From: Deltaproteobacteria bacterium
GTDB lineage: Bacteria > Desulfobacterota > Desulfomonilia > UBA1062
Length of the DNA stretch: 64,000 nucleotides
NCBI GenBank assembly: GCA_018433775.1
Contig: JAHDQN010000007.1
Location: 1-64,000 of the forward strand
Direction of reading: 5' to 3'
The notes under the pieces were generated by a model. It made no database searches and was not told the DNA's origin. It saw only the letters and a list, made by a program, of their open reading frames with translations. Within the stretch, counting starts at the first letter, position 1. Each line of letters starts with the position of its first letter. The translations under genes and the position numbers were made by a program. This document shows, piece after piece, positions 17,589 through 26,617 of this stretch.

Positions 17589-18700
17589 ATGAAAAGGATT
17601 ACTGTATATTGACTGGAGTATGCTTTGTCCTGTTCTCAGGGGCTGCAATGGCGGAAGATGCCGTCAAGCTCGGAGTGCCCGGAGCGCACAGCGGCGACCT
17701 GGCCTCTTACGGTCTGCCCTCGGCACACGCCGCCAAGCTCGTGGTGGATGATATCAACGCACGGGGCGGCGTGATGGGCAAAAAGGTGGTCATCCTTCAG
17801 GAAGACGACCAGTGCAAGCCCGAGGTGGCGGCAAACGTTGGCACCAAGCTCGTGTCGGAAAAGGTCGACGTGGTCCTGGGCCATATCTGCAGCGGCGCCA
17901 CCAAGGCTGCCATGAACATCTACAAGGACGCGGGCATCATCACCATGTCCCCCTCGGCCACGAACGTGGAGCTCACCAAGAGCGGAGACTATCCCAACTT
18001 CTTCCGGACCATCTCTCCGGATGATGCGCAGGCCCTGCTCCAGGTGGACTTTGCCCTCAACACCCTCAAGGTCGAGAAGATTGCCGTCATCCACGACAAG
18101 GGCGACTACGGCAAAGGGATTGCGGAATTCGCATACGGCTTCATCGAAGAGCGGGGGGCCAAGCCGGTCCTGTTCGAGGGGATCACCCCCGGCGCCGTGG
18201 ACTATTCCGCGGTGGTCCAGAAGATCAAACGCTCCGGCGCGGAAGCGGTGATCTATGGCGGGTATCATCCCGAGGCCGCCAAGATCGTCTCGGGCATGAA
18301 AAAGAAGAAGATGGACACGATCTTCATCTCGGATGACGGCGTGCGCGACGACACTTTCATCAAGGTCGCGGGCAAGTATGCCGAAGGCGTGTACGCCACC
18401 GGGCCCATCGACACGACCAAGAGCCCCATGGCCGTCGCCGCCATCGAGCAGCACAAGAAGGTGTACGGTGCTGAGCCGGGCGCCTTTTATCTGAATGCCT
18501 ATGCAGCAGCCCTGTGCCTCCTTCAGGCCATCGACAAGGCCGGCTCCACGGAGTTCGACGCCATTGCCGAGACCCTGCGCTCCAACTGGTTCGACACCCC
18601 GCTCGGCAAGATCAGCTTCGACGAGAAGGGCGATGCAAAGGGTATCGGCTTTGCCGTATACCAGGTGCAGAGCGGCCAGTATGTAGAAGTTGGGAAATAG
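17589..18700 (+). CDS. livK: Branched-chain amino-acid ABC transporter substrate-binding protein, frameshift in signal peptide
   Basis: This is the periplasmic type I solute-binding protein of a LIV transporter. The mature part begins near EDAVKLGVPGAHSGDLASYG and has the family's cysteine pair (DDQCKPEVAANVG and GHICSG) and ligand loop. The ATG at 17589 has an excellent AGGGGGAG ribosome site but reads MKRITVY and stops, while the mature protein is in the -1 frame. One extra A in the AAAA run right after the ATG would give MKKDYCILTGVCFVLFSGAAMA, a good signal peptide. Either the genome has a frameshift, the ribosome slips on the A-run, or the sequence lacks one base. Without it the product would lack a proper start. 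Confidence 0.85.
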
Positions 18701-18728
18701 CTTTTTGAGTTCAGCGAAAAACGAGTCC

Positions 18729-18768
18729 GGAAAGGGAACAGGGCAACCGTTCCCTTTCCTCTTCTTCT
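18729..18768 (+). terminator. Attenuator hairpin between livK and livH
   Basis: A perfect 11-bp stem (18729-18739 with 18749-18759) and a 9-base loop are followed by a pyrimidine-rich TCTTCTTCT run. A hairpin here is common in LIV operons. It lets the binding protein be made in excess over the membrane and ATPase subunits by stopping part of transcription and protecting the upstream mRNA. Confidence 0.75.
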
Positions 18769-18796
18769 AAAGAGACGAGAGCACCTGTAGACACTC

Positions 18797-19697
18797 ATGG
18801 ACTATTTTCTCGAACTATTCTTCGGCGGTCTTACCAGAGGCAGCATCTACGCGCTCATCGCCCTTGGTTATACCATGGTCTACGGCATCATCGAGCTGAT
18901 CAACTTCGCCCACGGCGAGATCTACATGATCGGTGCGTTCACGGCCCTCATCGCGGCGAGCGCGCTCTCGCTGCTGGGGCTCAACGGGCCCGCGCTTCTC
19001 ATTATCGCAGGGCTCATCGCCGTGATCTACTCGTCGGCGTACGGATATACCATCGAGAAGATCGCATACAAGCCGCTTCGTAAGGCTCAGAGGCTTTCCC
19101 CTCTCATCAGCGCGATCGGCGTCGATCTTCCTCCAGAACTACGTGCTCCTCGCCCAGACCTCGGATTTCCTCTCGTTCCCCACCCTGGTCGACGAGTTCT
19201 CGTTCATGGAGCCGGTGTCGCATATCATGCGCTCCTCCGAGCTCCTCATCGTCGCCACCACCCTGGTTTCCACCGTGCTGCTGACCCTGTTCATCAAGTT
19301 CTCCCGGATGGGCAAGGCCATGCGGGCAACGGCCCAGGACAAGACCATGGCCATGCTCTTAGGCATCAACATCAACCGGGTCATCTCCGTGACCTTCATC
19401 ATCGGTTCCGGCCTGGCGGCCATCGGCGGGGTGCTCATTTCCAATCACATCGGACAGATCAACTTCTATATCGGTTTCATCGCGGGCATCAAGGCGTTCA
19501 CCGCGGCCGTGCTCGGGGGGATCGGCAGCATCCCTGGGGCCGTCCTGGGCGGCCTGATCCTGGGCTGGACCGAGAGCTTCGCCACGGGCTATGTCTCGAG
19601 CGATTATGAAGACGTGTTCGCCTTCGGGCTGCTGGTGTTCATCCTCATCTTCCGGCCTGCCGGCATTCTCGGGCGCACCACCACGGATAAGGTGTAG
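18797..19697 (+). pseudogene. livH: Branched-chain amino-acid ABC permease LivH, interrupted by a frameshift
   Basis: LivH is one of two membrane permeases of the LIV transporter. Residues 1-109 (TRGSIYALIALGYTMVYGIIELINFAHGEIYMIGAF onward) are normal up to LISAIGV. After GTC at 19121-19123 the frame is lost. Protein similarity resumes in the +1 frame (IFLQNYVLLAQTSDFLSFP) and runs to the stop at 19697. Inserting TC after 19123 would restore GVSIFLQNYV. Repaired, the product is about 300 residues, the normal LivH length. As written, the first frame ends at 19609 with an unrelated tail. It is either a real 2-base deletion or a sequence error. Confidence 0.88.
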
Positions 19698-19705
19698 AGA
19701 GGCCC

Positions 19706-20977
19706 ATGACCGCGCAGAGCACGCTATCCATCCGCAGGGCCGCTTCTGAGATCGGCCGGTCGCTGCTGGTCTCCTGCTGGTTCATGTTCCTCACCTTCCC
19801 GATCATGGTCATCAAGGTCAACCCGCTGGAGAGGACCATCGACTGGCAGTGGATGAGGCTCGTCTGGATAGGCCTGGCCGTGTTCCCGCTCTCCTTTGTC
19901 TGGCGCTGGCTCATGAGGCGCAAGGAACATGGGGGCTCGCAGGATGGCGAGGACAACTGGCAGAAAAGGCTGGGGGAAAAGATACGGGCCGACGGGAAGA
20001 TCTACACTGCGCTTCTGGCTATCCTCGCAGTTTTTGTGGTCGCATTTCCCTTCATGTTTTCCAGCTATCAGACACAGATCATGATATCCGCGCTCATGTA
20101 TGTCATGCTCGGCCTGGGGCTCAACATCGTGGTGGGCCTTGCGGGCCTGCTGGATCTGGGCTACGTGGCGTTCTACGCCGTGGGCGCCTACAGCTATGCA
20201 CTGCTCAACCACCATTTCGGTCTGGGCTTCTGGCCCGCGCTTCCCCTCGGCGCCGGCCTGGCAGCCGTGTTCGGTATTCTGCTGGGATTTCCCGTACTGA
20301 GGCTCCGCGGCGACTATCTCGCCATCGTAACCCTGGGCTTCGGAGAGATCATCCGGCTCGTCCTGGAGAACTGGAACACGTTTTCCTTCGGGCCGAGCGG
20401 CATCGCCGGCATTTCCAGGCCATGGTTCTTCGGCGCTGATCTCAGCCTGGGCCAGCATACGGTTTTTCTCTATTTCATCGTGCTGATCCTGGTGGCTTTC
20501 ACCATAGTGGTCGTGAACCGGCTCAGAAACTCGCGGATCGGCAGGGCCTGGATCGCTCTGCGTGAGGACGAGGTCGCCTGTCAGGCCATGGGCATCGACA
20601 AGACCAGGACCAAGCTCACCGCCTTTTCCCTGGGCGCTACCTGGGCGGGATTCGTAGGCTGTGTTTTCGCGGCCAAGACCACATTTATCAATCCGGCGAG
20701 CTTCACCTTCATGGAATCGGCCATCATCCTGTCCATCGTGGTCCTGGGAGGCATGGGGTCCATTATCGGGGTCATCGTGGGCGCCATGGTGCTCATCCTG
20801 CTGCCCGAGTACCTGAGGGCGTTCTCAGAGTACCGGATGCTCGTCTTCGGCGCCAGCATGGTGCTCATCATGGTGTTCAGGCCGCAGGGCATCATCGTCG
20901 GGGTCAGGCAGCACTACCGGTTCGGGCGGAAGGAAAGCACGGAGGAGCAGGGTGAGAGAGATGCTGCAAGTGCTTGA
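19706..20977 (+). CDS. livM: Branched-chain amino-acid ABC permease LivM
   Basis: This is the second LIV permease. The 423 residues match the long E. coli-type LivM (about 425), including an N-terminal extension with two or three hydrophobic segments (1-70) ahead of the core. The core starts at MISALMYVMLGLGLNIVVGLAGLLDLGYVAFYAVGAY, a LivM hallmark. The coupling loop toward the ATPases is at RIGRAWIALREDEVACQAMGI. The C-terminus GMGSIIGVIVGAMVLILLPE is also typical. It starts eight bases after livH and overlaps the livG start by about 25 bases, which supports coupled translation. Confidence 0.95.
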   Translation: MTAQSTLSIRRAASEIGRSLLVSCWFMFLTFPIMVIKVNPLERTIDWQWMRLVWIGLAVFPLSFVWRWLMRRKEHGGSQDGEDNWQKRLGEKIRADGKIYTALLAILAVFVVAFPFMFSSYQTQIMISALMYVMLGLGLNIVVGLAGLLDLGYVAFYAVGAYSYALLNHHFGLGFWPALPLGAGLAAVFGILLGFPVLRLRGDYLAIVTLGFGEIIRLVLENWNTFSFGPSGIAGISRPWFFGADLSLGQHTVFLYFIVLILVAFTIVVVNRLRNSRIGRAWIALREDEVACQAMGIDKTRTKLTAFSLGATWAGFVGCVFAAKTTFINPASFTFMESAIILSIVVLGGMGSIIGVIVGAMVLILLPEYLRAFSEYRMLVFGASMVLIMVFRPQGIIVGVRQHYRFGRKESTEEQGERDAASA

Positions 20978-21752
20978 CATACAGCAGCTCACCATGGATT
21001 TCGGTGGGCTGCGGGCCATCGATGGCGTCGACCTGAAGGTGCACCAGGGAGAGATCGTGGCCCTTATCGGTCCGAACGGCGCAGGCAAGACCACCTTCTT
21101 CAACTGCGTCACCGGTGTCTATGAGCCGACCGGAGGCCGGATGACGGTCCGACCCCCGGGGAAGAACGTCGCTGTCAGGCTCAACAGGCTCAAGCCCAAC
21201 ATCATCACTGAGCACGGCTTGGCCCGCACCTTCCAGAACATCCGTCTCTTCCAGAACATGACCGTCCTCGAGAACGTCATGGTCGCCAGGCACTGCAGAA
21301 CCCGCTCCGGGATCCTGGGCGCGATCTTCAGGAACGCCGGTAACCGCAGGGAAGAGCAGGAGATTGTGGATTTCTCTTATGGTCTGCTCGAGAAGGTGGG
21401 CCTTGAAGGGCATGTGAACGATCTGGCGAGGGAGCTTCCCTACGGGGCCCAGCGGAGGCTCGAGATCGCCAGGGCACTTGCCACTGAACCGTTTCTGCTG
21501 CTCCTGGACGAGCCTGCCGCCGGTATGAATCCCCGGGAGACCAGCGAGCTCGACGCCCTGATCACCCGGATCAGGGACAACGAAGGGGTTTCGATCCTGC
21601 TCATCGAGCACGATATGAAGCTCGTCATGAGCATCTCCCAGCGGATCTACGTGATGGACTACGGCAGGCTGATCGCCCAGGGCACGCCCAGGGAGATCGC
21701 GGAAAATCCCAACGTGATCAAGGCCTATCTCGGAGAGACCTTCGATGCTTAA
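20952..21752 (+). CDS. livG: Branched-chain amino-acid ABC transporter ATPase LivG
   Basis: This cytosolic ATPase powers the LIV transporter. The 266 residues carry Walker A GPNGAGKTT, the LivG-type insert after the Q-loop (LARTFQNIRLFQNMTVLENVMVARH), a degenerate signature (LPYGAQRRLEIARAL instead of LSGGQ, normal for LivG), Walker B LLLLDEPAAGMNP and the switch His in LLIEHDMKLVM. The GTG at 20952 has GGAGG six bases upstream; the ATG at 20961 is an alternative. It overlaps livM at its start and livF at its end. Confidence 0.95.
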   Translation: MREMLQVLDIQQLTMDFGGLRAIDGVDLKVHQGEIVALIGPNGAGKTTFFNCVTGVYEPTGGRMTVRPPGKNVAVRLNRLKPNIITEHGLARTFQNIRLFQNMTVLENVMVARHCRTRSGILGAIFRNAGNRREEQEIVDFSYGLLEKVGLEGHVNDLARELPYGAQRRLEIARALATEPFLLLLDEPAAGMNPRETSELDALITRIRDNEGVSILLIEHDMKLVMSISQRIYVMDYGRLIAQGTPREIAENPNVIKAYLGETFDA

Positions 21753-22452
21753 GGTCAAGAACCTCCACACCTATTATGGCGGGATTCACGCGCTCAAGAG
21801 CGTCTCGTTCGATCTTCCCGAAGGGGAGATCGTCACCCTCATCGGCGCCAACGGCGCGGGCAAGTCCACGGCGCTCATGTCCATATCCGGGATCGTCCCG
21901 CCCCGCTATGGGGAGATCACCTTCCTCGGCAGGCCCATCCACCAGATGTCGCCCGACAGAATCTTCGCGCTGGGCGTCGTGCAGGTGCCGGAGGGCAGGA
22001 GGATCTTCCCCCAGCTCACGGTCACGGAAAACCTCGACATGGGCGCATACCTGAGAAACGACCGGAAGGGTATCACACAGGACATCGACTACATCTTCAG
22101 CCTCTTCCCGAGGCTGGCCGAGCGGCGCCATCAGATGGGCGGAACCTTAAGCGGCGGAGAGCAGCAGATGCTCGCCATCTCCCGGGGGCTCATGAGCAGG
22201 CCCAAGCTCCTGCTTCTGGACGAGCCCTCGCTGGGGCTCGCACCCGTGCTCGTTCAGCTCATCTTCGCCACCATCGAGAAGATCAACCGTGAAAACAAGA
22301 CCACCATTTTTCTCGTCGAGCAGAACGCCAACATGGCCCTGCGCATCGCCCACCGGGGCTATGTCATGGAGAGCGGCGTCATCACCCTTCAAGACACCGC
22401 GGCAAACCTCCTGAACAGCGAGAAGGTCAAGCAGGCCTACCTGGGCCTCTAA
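21745..22452 (+). CDS. livF: Branched-chain amino-acid ABC transporter ATPase LivF
   Basis: This is the partner ATPase of LivG. The 235 residues match the family length (237 in E. coli). Walker A is GANGAGKST, the signature is LSGGEQQMLAISRGLM, Walker B is LLLLDEPSLGLAP and the switch histidine is replaced by Gln in FLVEQNANMAL, as is usual for LivF. The ATG overlaps the end of livG by eight bases. It is the last gene of the transporter operon. Because both ATPases and LivM are intact, the frameshifts in livK and livH are conspicuous. Confidence 0.95.
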   Translation: MLKVKNLHTYYGGIHALKSVSFDLPEGEIVTLIGANGAGKSTALMSISGIVPPRYGEITFLGRPIHQMSPDRIFALGVVQVPEGRRIFPQLTVTENLDMGAYLRNDRKGITQDIDYIFSLFPRLAERRHQMGGTLSGGEQQMLAISRGLMSRPKLLLLDEPSLGLAPVLVQLIFATIEKINRENKTTIFLVEQNANMALRIAHRGYVMESGVITLQDTAANLLNSEKVKQAYLGL

Positions 22453-22861
22453 CACGCAGGAATACCCCGTGCCCGGGACCCCGGACCCGGCAGTCACAGT
22501 CGTACCATCGTCCTGACCGCTCCCTGCACCGCAAGTGCCTGAAGGGTCCTGCACACGTCTCGCCGGAACAGGCTCTTGATGGTTCACCAGGCCTTCCACT
22601 TGCGGATTCCGCTGGCTCCCGCTCCGATCGACATGAGCCAGGGTACAAGCATGCCCCGGTTTTCCCAGGTGAAAAACGCCCGGGAGAAGCAGGCAAAAAC
22701 GGGAATGCGGACCTGCCCTTGATTGGCACCGGTTTGCCGGTGCTTGAGAATCGCCAGTGCCCCTCTATTTAACTTCTTAGATTGCGAGATGTGGGGATGC
22801 GCCCTTGCGCTGTGCTGTCGAGAAAGGGCTGATTCACCCGCAGTAGCGGAGCTTCGATTTC
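22453..22861. other. 409-bp region between liv operon and first exosortase gene
   Basis: No gene was recognised. A 7-bp hairpin GCACCGG-TTTG-CCGGTGC (22726-22743) is followed directly by a promoter candidate (TTGAGA at 22744-22749, then 16 bases, then TATTTA at 22766-22771). Bases 22833-22854 repeat, at 20 of 22 positions, a segment found again at 47925-47946 upstream of the second exosortase block. In this copy it contains the GCGGAG ribosome site of the exosortase gene. Confidence 0.4.
22744..22771 (+). promoter_or_regulatory. Candidate promoter of the first EPS block
   Basis: TTGAGA (22744-22749) and TATTTA (22766-22771) are spaced by 16 bases in a locally AT-rich segment about 90 bases upstream of the exosortase ATG. 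The neighbouring hairpin could affect its activity. The nearby TGGCAC...TTGC resembles a sigma54 site but its spacing is one base short. Confidence 0.4.
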
Positions 22862-23740
22862 ATGATATCCACTGTCGAGTCATCATATACCCTGCGGCCT
22901 CTCTGGTATCTTGTCCTGTTCGGGATACTGGCCGTGCTCCTCTACTCCTCAACCCTCATCGAGCTCGCCGCCCTGTGGGCAAGAAACGAGGACTACAATC
23001 ACGGCTTTCTGATCATTCCGGTATCGGCATACCTCGTGTGGCAAAGGAGACGGCAGCTCATGAGGCAGCCGCTGCACTCGAGCCCGCTGGGGCTCATGGT
23101 TCTTTGCCTGTGGGCGGCGTTCTATCTGCTGGGTGTCGGCGCGCAGATACTGATGTTCGAGTGCTGTTCCCTGATCATGTTTCTGCTGGGCACCCTGCTT
23201 TTCACCGCAGGGGTGCGTTTCACCCGGGTTGTGCTCTTTCCCGTCGTGTTCCTGATCCTCATGATCCCCATACCGGCAGAGGTGTATACCCTGCTCACCG
23301 CACCGCTTCAGGCCGTCACCACCGGCCTGTCGGCCCATATCCTGAACCTGATCGACATTCCCGTGTTGCGGGAGGGGAATCTCATCCACCTTCCGAACTA
23401 CTCCATGCAGGTGGTGGTGGCGTGCTCGGGCATCCGGTCTCTGCTTTCCATTGTCGCGCTGTCTCTTCTCATGGGATACCTGCTCTTCACCTCGAATGTC
23501 GAAAGGGCGCTCCTTCTCTCGCTGTCCGTTCCCGTGGCCATGATCGGGAACATTCTCAGGATCACCGCTGCCGGCTTCATTGTCTACCGTTTCTCCCCCG
23601 GCATGGCCGAAGGGTTTCCCCATACCATGGCAGGTCTGATGACCTTTATTCTCTCGTTTGTCCTCTTGCTGGGCGGTGTGTTCCTTGTCAGATGGATAGA
23701 ACGAAAAAGAATGCAGTATATGTCCTGGTTCTTGCGCTGA
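22862..23740 (+). CDS. Exosortase (first copy)
   Basis: Exosortases are multi-span membrane cysteine proteases thought to cleave and sort PEP-CTERM-type proteins to the surface, usually encoded within EPS loci. The 292 residues form about eight helices. The catalytic triad is visible: Cys188 in [10 protein letters not shown], Arg233 in GNILRITAAG and His254 in GFPHTMAG. The family motifs NYNHGFLIIP-like (here DYNHGFLIIPVSAYLVW) and [14 protein letters not shown] are present. The ATG at 22862 follows GCGGAG. The last 49 bases overlap the epsI start. No PEP-CTERM target was found in the window, so the substrate must be elsewhere or of another type. Confidence 0.93.
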   Translation: MISTVESSYTLRPLWYLVLFGILAVLLYSSTLIELAALWARNEDYNHGFLIIPVSAYLVWQRRRQLMRQPLHSSPLGLMVLCLWAAFYLLGVGAQILMFECCSLIMFLLGTLLFTAGVRFTRVVLFPVVFLILMIPIPAEVYTLLTAPLQAVTTGLSAHILNLIDIPVLREGNLIHLPNYSMQVVVACSGIRSLLSIVALSLLMGYLLFTSNVERALLLSLSVPVAMIGNILRITAAGFIVYRFSPGMAEGFPHTMAGLMTFILSFVLLLGGVFLVRWIERKRMQYMSWFLR

Positions 23741-24327
23741 GTGTGTACGGCTCTTCCCACGGCCTGAAGAAGGCCCTGTATTCAGAACAAACCTGCACGT
23801 ACGCGATCCCTCCCACAATCGGGCAGTGGATCGGCTCGGACGTCGATGCCGACATCAAGGGCCTCAAAGAGGCGATCGGCGCTCAGAGGGTCGTGTTCAG
23901 GACATACCGTTGTGAGCAAGATGAGGTCAGTGTGTACCTTGCATATTATCAGAATGTGAACTCCGCCGACATGGTTCATGCCCCGGAGGTATGCTACACG
24001 GGGCAGGGATGGTCCATGAAGGAAAACAATATCGTGTCGAGAAAATTTGGCCCACGGCACGCCATGGTCAACCGGATGGTGATCGAAAAGCTCGAAAGGC
24101 AGGAGCTGGTCTATGCCTGGTGGCAGACCGGCGACAAGACCATCCCGCGCAACAGCGTCAACCGGTTCTACCAGGTGATTCGCAGCATTACCGGTAAACA
24201 CCCTTCAACCGTGTGGGTGAGAATATCGGTGGCGCTCGGCGATGATACCACCGGCGACGAAGACAGGCTCACGATGTTCGGCGGCCAGCTCATGCCCCTT
24301 CTCGGCAATTATTTTACCGGCTTGTGA
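23692..24327 (+). CDS. epsI: EpsI family exosortase-associated protein (first copy)
   Basis: EpsI proteins accompany exosortases in EPS loci, sometimes fused to their C-terminus; their biochemical role is unclear. The 211-residue product has an N-terminal membrane anchor (residues 8-24) and the family motif HAPEVCYTGQGW at 96-107 with Cys101. The C-terminal half (VYAWWQTGDKTIPRN...RFYQVIRSITG) also fits. The ATG at 23692 lies inside the exosortase gene in another frame. The same frame is open far upstream, but that part is a shadow of the exosortase. Tight overlap implies coupled synthesis. Confidence 0.85.
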   Translation: MDRTKKNAVYVLVLALSVYGSSHGLKKALYSEQTCTYAIPPTIGQWIGSDVDADIKGLKEAIGAQRVVFRTYRCEQDEVSVYLAYYQNVNSADMVHAPEVCYTGQGWSMKENNIVSRKFGPRHAMVNRMVIEKLERQELVYAWWQTGDKTIPRNSVNRFYQVIRSITGKHPSTVWVRISVALGDDTTGDEDRLTMFGGQLMPLLGNYFTGL

Positions 24328-24398
24328 TAAAGCAGTATCCATGAATCCGTGAACAGCGCTCCCTGACCGACCCCAGGCACAACCGCACTCTCCAGCTC

Positions 24399-25571
24399 GT
24401 GAACATGATCATGCACACCAGTTATCTGCCGGCAATCTTCTGGACCTGTTTTCTGCTGACCGGGTATGTCTATTTCATCTACCCGATTCTCCTCACCAGA
24501 CTGTCCCGGTTCATCGGCAGGCATTATATCCGCAACGAGATCGTCCCTCCCGTATCGATCATTATCTCGGCCTTTAACGAGGAACGCACGATCGCCGAGA
24601 AGATCGAGAACACCCTTTCCCTCGACTATCCCCGGGAGCTCGTCGAGATCATCGTGGGCTCCGACGGCTCGACCGACCGGACCGACGAGATCGTGAGGTC
24701 GTATGCGGACAAAGGGGTGCGCCTGCTGGCGTTTCCCGAGAATCGCGGCAAGACCATGGTGCAGAACGATTGTGTCTGTCAGGCCTCCCACGAGATCGTG
24801 GTCTTCATGGATGCGGCGTCGATGTGCGAGAAGTGCTCGCTGAAGAGGCTGGTCGCGAATTTCGCCGACAGCAGGGTGGGGGCGGTGGCCGGCAGGGTGG
24901 TGTTCACCCGGGAGAGCAAAAACCTCACCACCGAAAGCCAGGGGGTCTACTGGAAGTACGAGCAGATTCTCAAACAAGCCGAGAGCTCCCTGGGCTCGCT
25001 CGTGGGGGTGGACGGCCCGCTGTACGCGATCCGCAAGTCACTCTACACCAACCTCGACCAGGACATGATGAGCGACTTCATCTCGCCGCTGCTGGTCATC
25101 AGCAACGGCTCCAGCGTGGTGTACGAGCCTGGTGCCGTCACCTATGAGGAGGCGACCACCAGCACCGGAGACGAGTTCAACACCAGGCGCAGGATCGTGA
25201 CACGCGGGTTCACCGGCATCTCCCGGTATCCTCAACTCCTCAACCCAGCCAGAAAGCCGCTGCTTGCATGGCAGATCCTGTCCCACAAGATCCTCAGATG
25301 GCTGGTGGGGTTCTATTATGCGGGGATGCTGGTCTCCTCCCTGTTCCTCGCGGGCCGGAGGTTTTTCCTGCTGGCGTTCTGCGGCCTGGCCGCCGTCCTG
25401 GGCCTGTCGTTCTACGGCATGAGGTCCCGGGGCGGTTCGGGCGGTAAGTGGTACGCCATCCCCTACTACTTCATCCTGGTGAACCTGGCGGCCATGTTTG
25501 GCGTCATCGACTATCTCCGGGGCAGGAGGGTGATATCCTGGAAACCTGTCCGGCAGGGAAGGAAGGCCTGA
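24399..25571 (+). CDS. Family 2 glycosyltransferase, membrane-anchored
   Basis: A processive or single-addition GT2 enzyme acting at the cytosolic face of the membrane. One N-terminal helix (about 8-28) precedes the GT-A domain: VSIIISAFNEERTIAEKIENTLSL, EIIVGSDGSTDRTDEIV, a metal-site variant FMDAAS, and GAVAGRV. Two or three helices follow after residue 285. RRRIVTRGFTGI occupies the place of the QRxRW-type acceptor motif. The start is uncertain: GTG 24399, ATG 24405 and ATG 24411 are in frame, and none has a strong ribosome site. It ends two bases before the next gene. The sugar specificity cannot be read from sequence. Confidence 0.88.
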   Translation: MNMIMHTSYLPAIFWTCFLLTGYVYFIYPILLTRLSRFIGRHYIRNEIVPPVSIIISAFNEERTIAEKIENTLSLDYPRELVEIIVGSDGSTDRTDEIVRSYADKGVRLLAFPENRGKTMVQNDCVCQASHEIVVFMDAASMCEKCSLKRLVANFADSRVGAVAGRVVFTRESKNLTTESQGVYWKYEQILKQAESSLGSLVGVDGPLYAIRKSLYTNLDQDMMSDFISPLLVISNGSSVVYEPGAVTYEEATTSTGDEFNTRRRIVTRGFTGISRYPQLLNPARKPLLAWQILSHKILRWLVGFYYAGMLVSSLFLAGRRFFLLAFCGLAAVLGLSFYGMRSRGGSGGKWYAIPYYFILVNLAAMFGVIDYLRGRRVISWKPVRQGRKA

Positions 25572-25573
25572 GC

Positions 25574-26617
25574 ATGAGCATGAAAGCGGCTCTGATACAT
25601 TCAGAGGAACGGTTCGCATCGTTTCGGAACACGCTTCAGCGATACGGCATCGAACCGGTGGTCCTGTCGTTCGACAACCAGGAATGGATCGATTTCGACT
25701 ATACGAGTGTGGATTTTCTCATCTTCTATTCAAGCTTCGAATTCTCTTCGCACCATCCCCTGGCGCTCTACCGGGTGTACGACAACCTGGCGCACATCCA
25801 CCGCGACTTTCCGGGCCTGGTGATATATCCGGACCCGGGCCTGATCTATTTCTACAACGACAAGTACCGCCAGCATCTCTTTCTCAGGTCGCACGGGTTC
25901 CCCATACCGGAGACCGTTCCCCTGCTTTCATGGAATGCGGTGGAGATCGCCCACCAGCGGCTGGGATATCCCATGGTGGTGAAGAACCGTTACGGAGCGG
26001 GAGGCGGGGCCGTGTTTCTTATCCGCGACAGGGCCGAGCTCGAGTCGTACTACCGGCTCTCGCAGCTCGATTTCGTGCACCCCGGGGCATTGAGCTATCT
26101 GTTCCGAATGCTGAAGCAGCGCATGTTCTACTATAATCTGCTCAAGGCGCGGAAGATGACCTATCCCTTCCTGTCGCCGCCGCTTCTCGCCCAGAAATAC
26201 ATCACCACGGACCGCGACCTGAAGACCGTGGTGGGAGACGGAAAGGTGGTGGAAGGGCACTGGCGCTTCCAGGCTTCCAGCGATCAGTGGAAGGTAAACA
26301 TCGACGGGGGAGGGATCGGCCAGTGGAGCTATGTCCCGCCCGAGGCCCTGGAGCTCTCGGAGAGGCTCGCCGGCGAGCTCCCGGCGAGCTGGGTCAATCT
26401 CGATCTCATGCCCGCGGACAAGGGCTTTCTCATCTCCGAGTTCTCGCCGGTATGGCACCACTATGCCTTTCAGGAAAAACCCACCTTTGTCTATAAAAAC
26501 GACTACAACATCAACCCGCCCCTGAGCGTCTCCCTGGACCTCGAGCGGATCATTGTCGAATCCCTGATAAACAGGCTGGATGCGGCGGACGGGTCACCGC
26601 GCCGGGAAACGGTGTGA
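25574..26617 (+). CDS. ATP-grasp ligase-like protein (RimK type)
   Basis: ATP-grasp enzymes join a carboxylate, through an acyl phosphate, to an amine or thiol. The 347-residue product has a short pre-ATP-grasp domain (1-95) and the ATP-binding segment YPMVVKNRYGAGGGAVFLI (about 135-153). LAQKYITTDRDLKTVVGDGKVVEGHWRF follows, then a metal-binding end, WVNLDLMPADKGFLISEFSPV. An Asn or Asp cluster normal for RimK is only partly visible, so activity is probable but not certain. The ATG at 25574 follows the GT2 stop after two bases, and the end overlaps the next gene by four bases. Embedded in an EPS operon, it may attach an amino acid or peptide to a sugar. Confidence 0.78.
   Translation: MSMKAALIHSEERFASFRNTLQRYGIEPVVLSFDNQEWIDFDYTSVDFLIFYSSFEFSSHHPLALYRVYDNLAHIHRDFPGLVIYPDPGLIYFYNDKYRQHLFLRSHGFPIPETVPLLSWNAVEIAHQRLGYPMVVKNRYGAGGGAVFLIRDRAELESYYRLSQLDFVHPGALSYLFRMLKQRMFYYNLLKARKMTYPFLSPPLLAQKYITTDRDLKTVVGDGKVVEGHWRFQASSDQWKVNIDGGGIGQWSYVPPEALELSERLAGELPASWVNLDLMPADKGFLISEFSPVWHHYAFQEKPTFVYKNDYNINPPLSVSLDLERIIVESLINRLDAADGSPRRETV

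Noticed and set aside
22724-22738. Sigma54-like TGGCAC...TTGC upstream of the first exosortase gene
   Set aside because: GG and GC are separated by nine bases instead of ten; sigma54 promoters are strict about this spacing, and the word is also part of a small hairpin.
22723-23691. Very long open frame (534 codons) ending as epsI
   Set aside because: Its first two thirds are read in a different frame from the well-supported exosortase gene and have an Arg/His/Pro-rich shadow composition.
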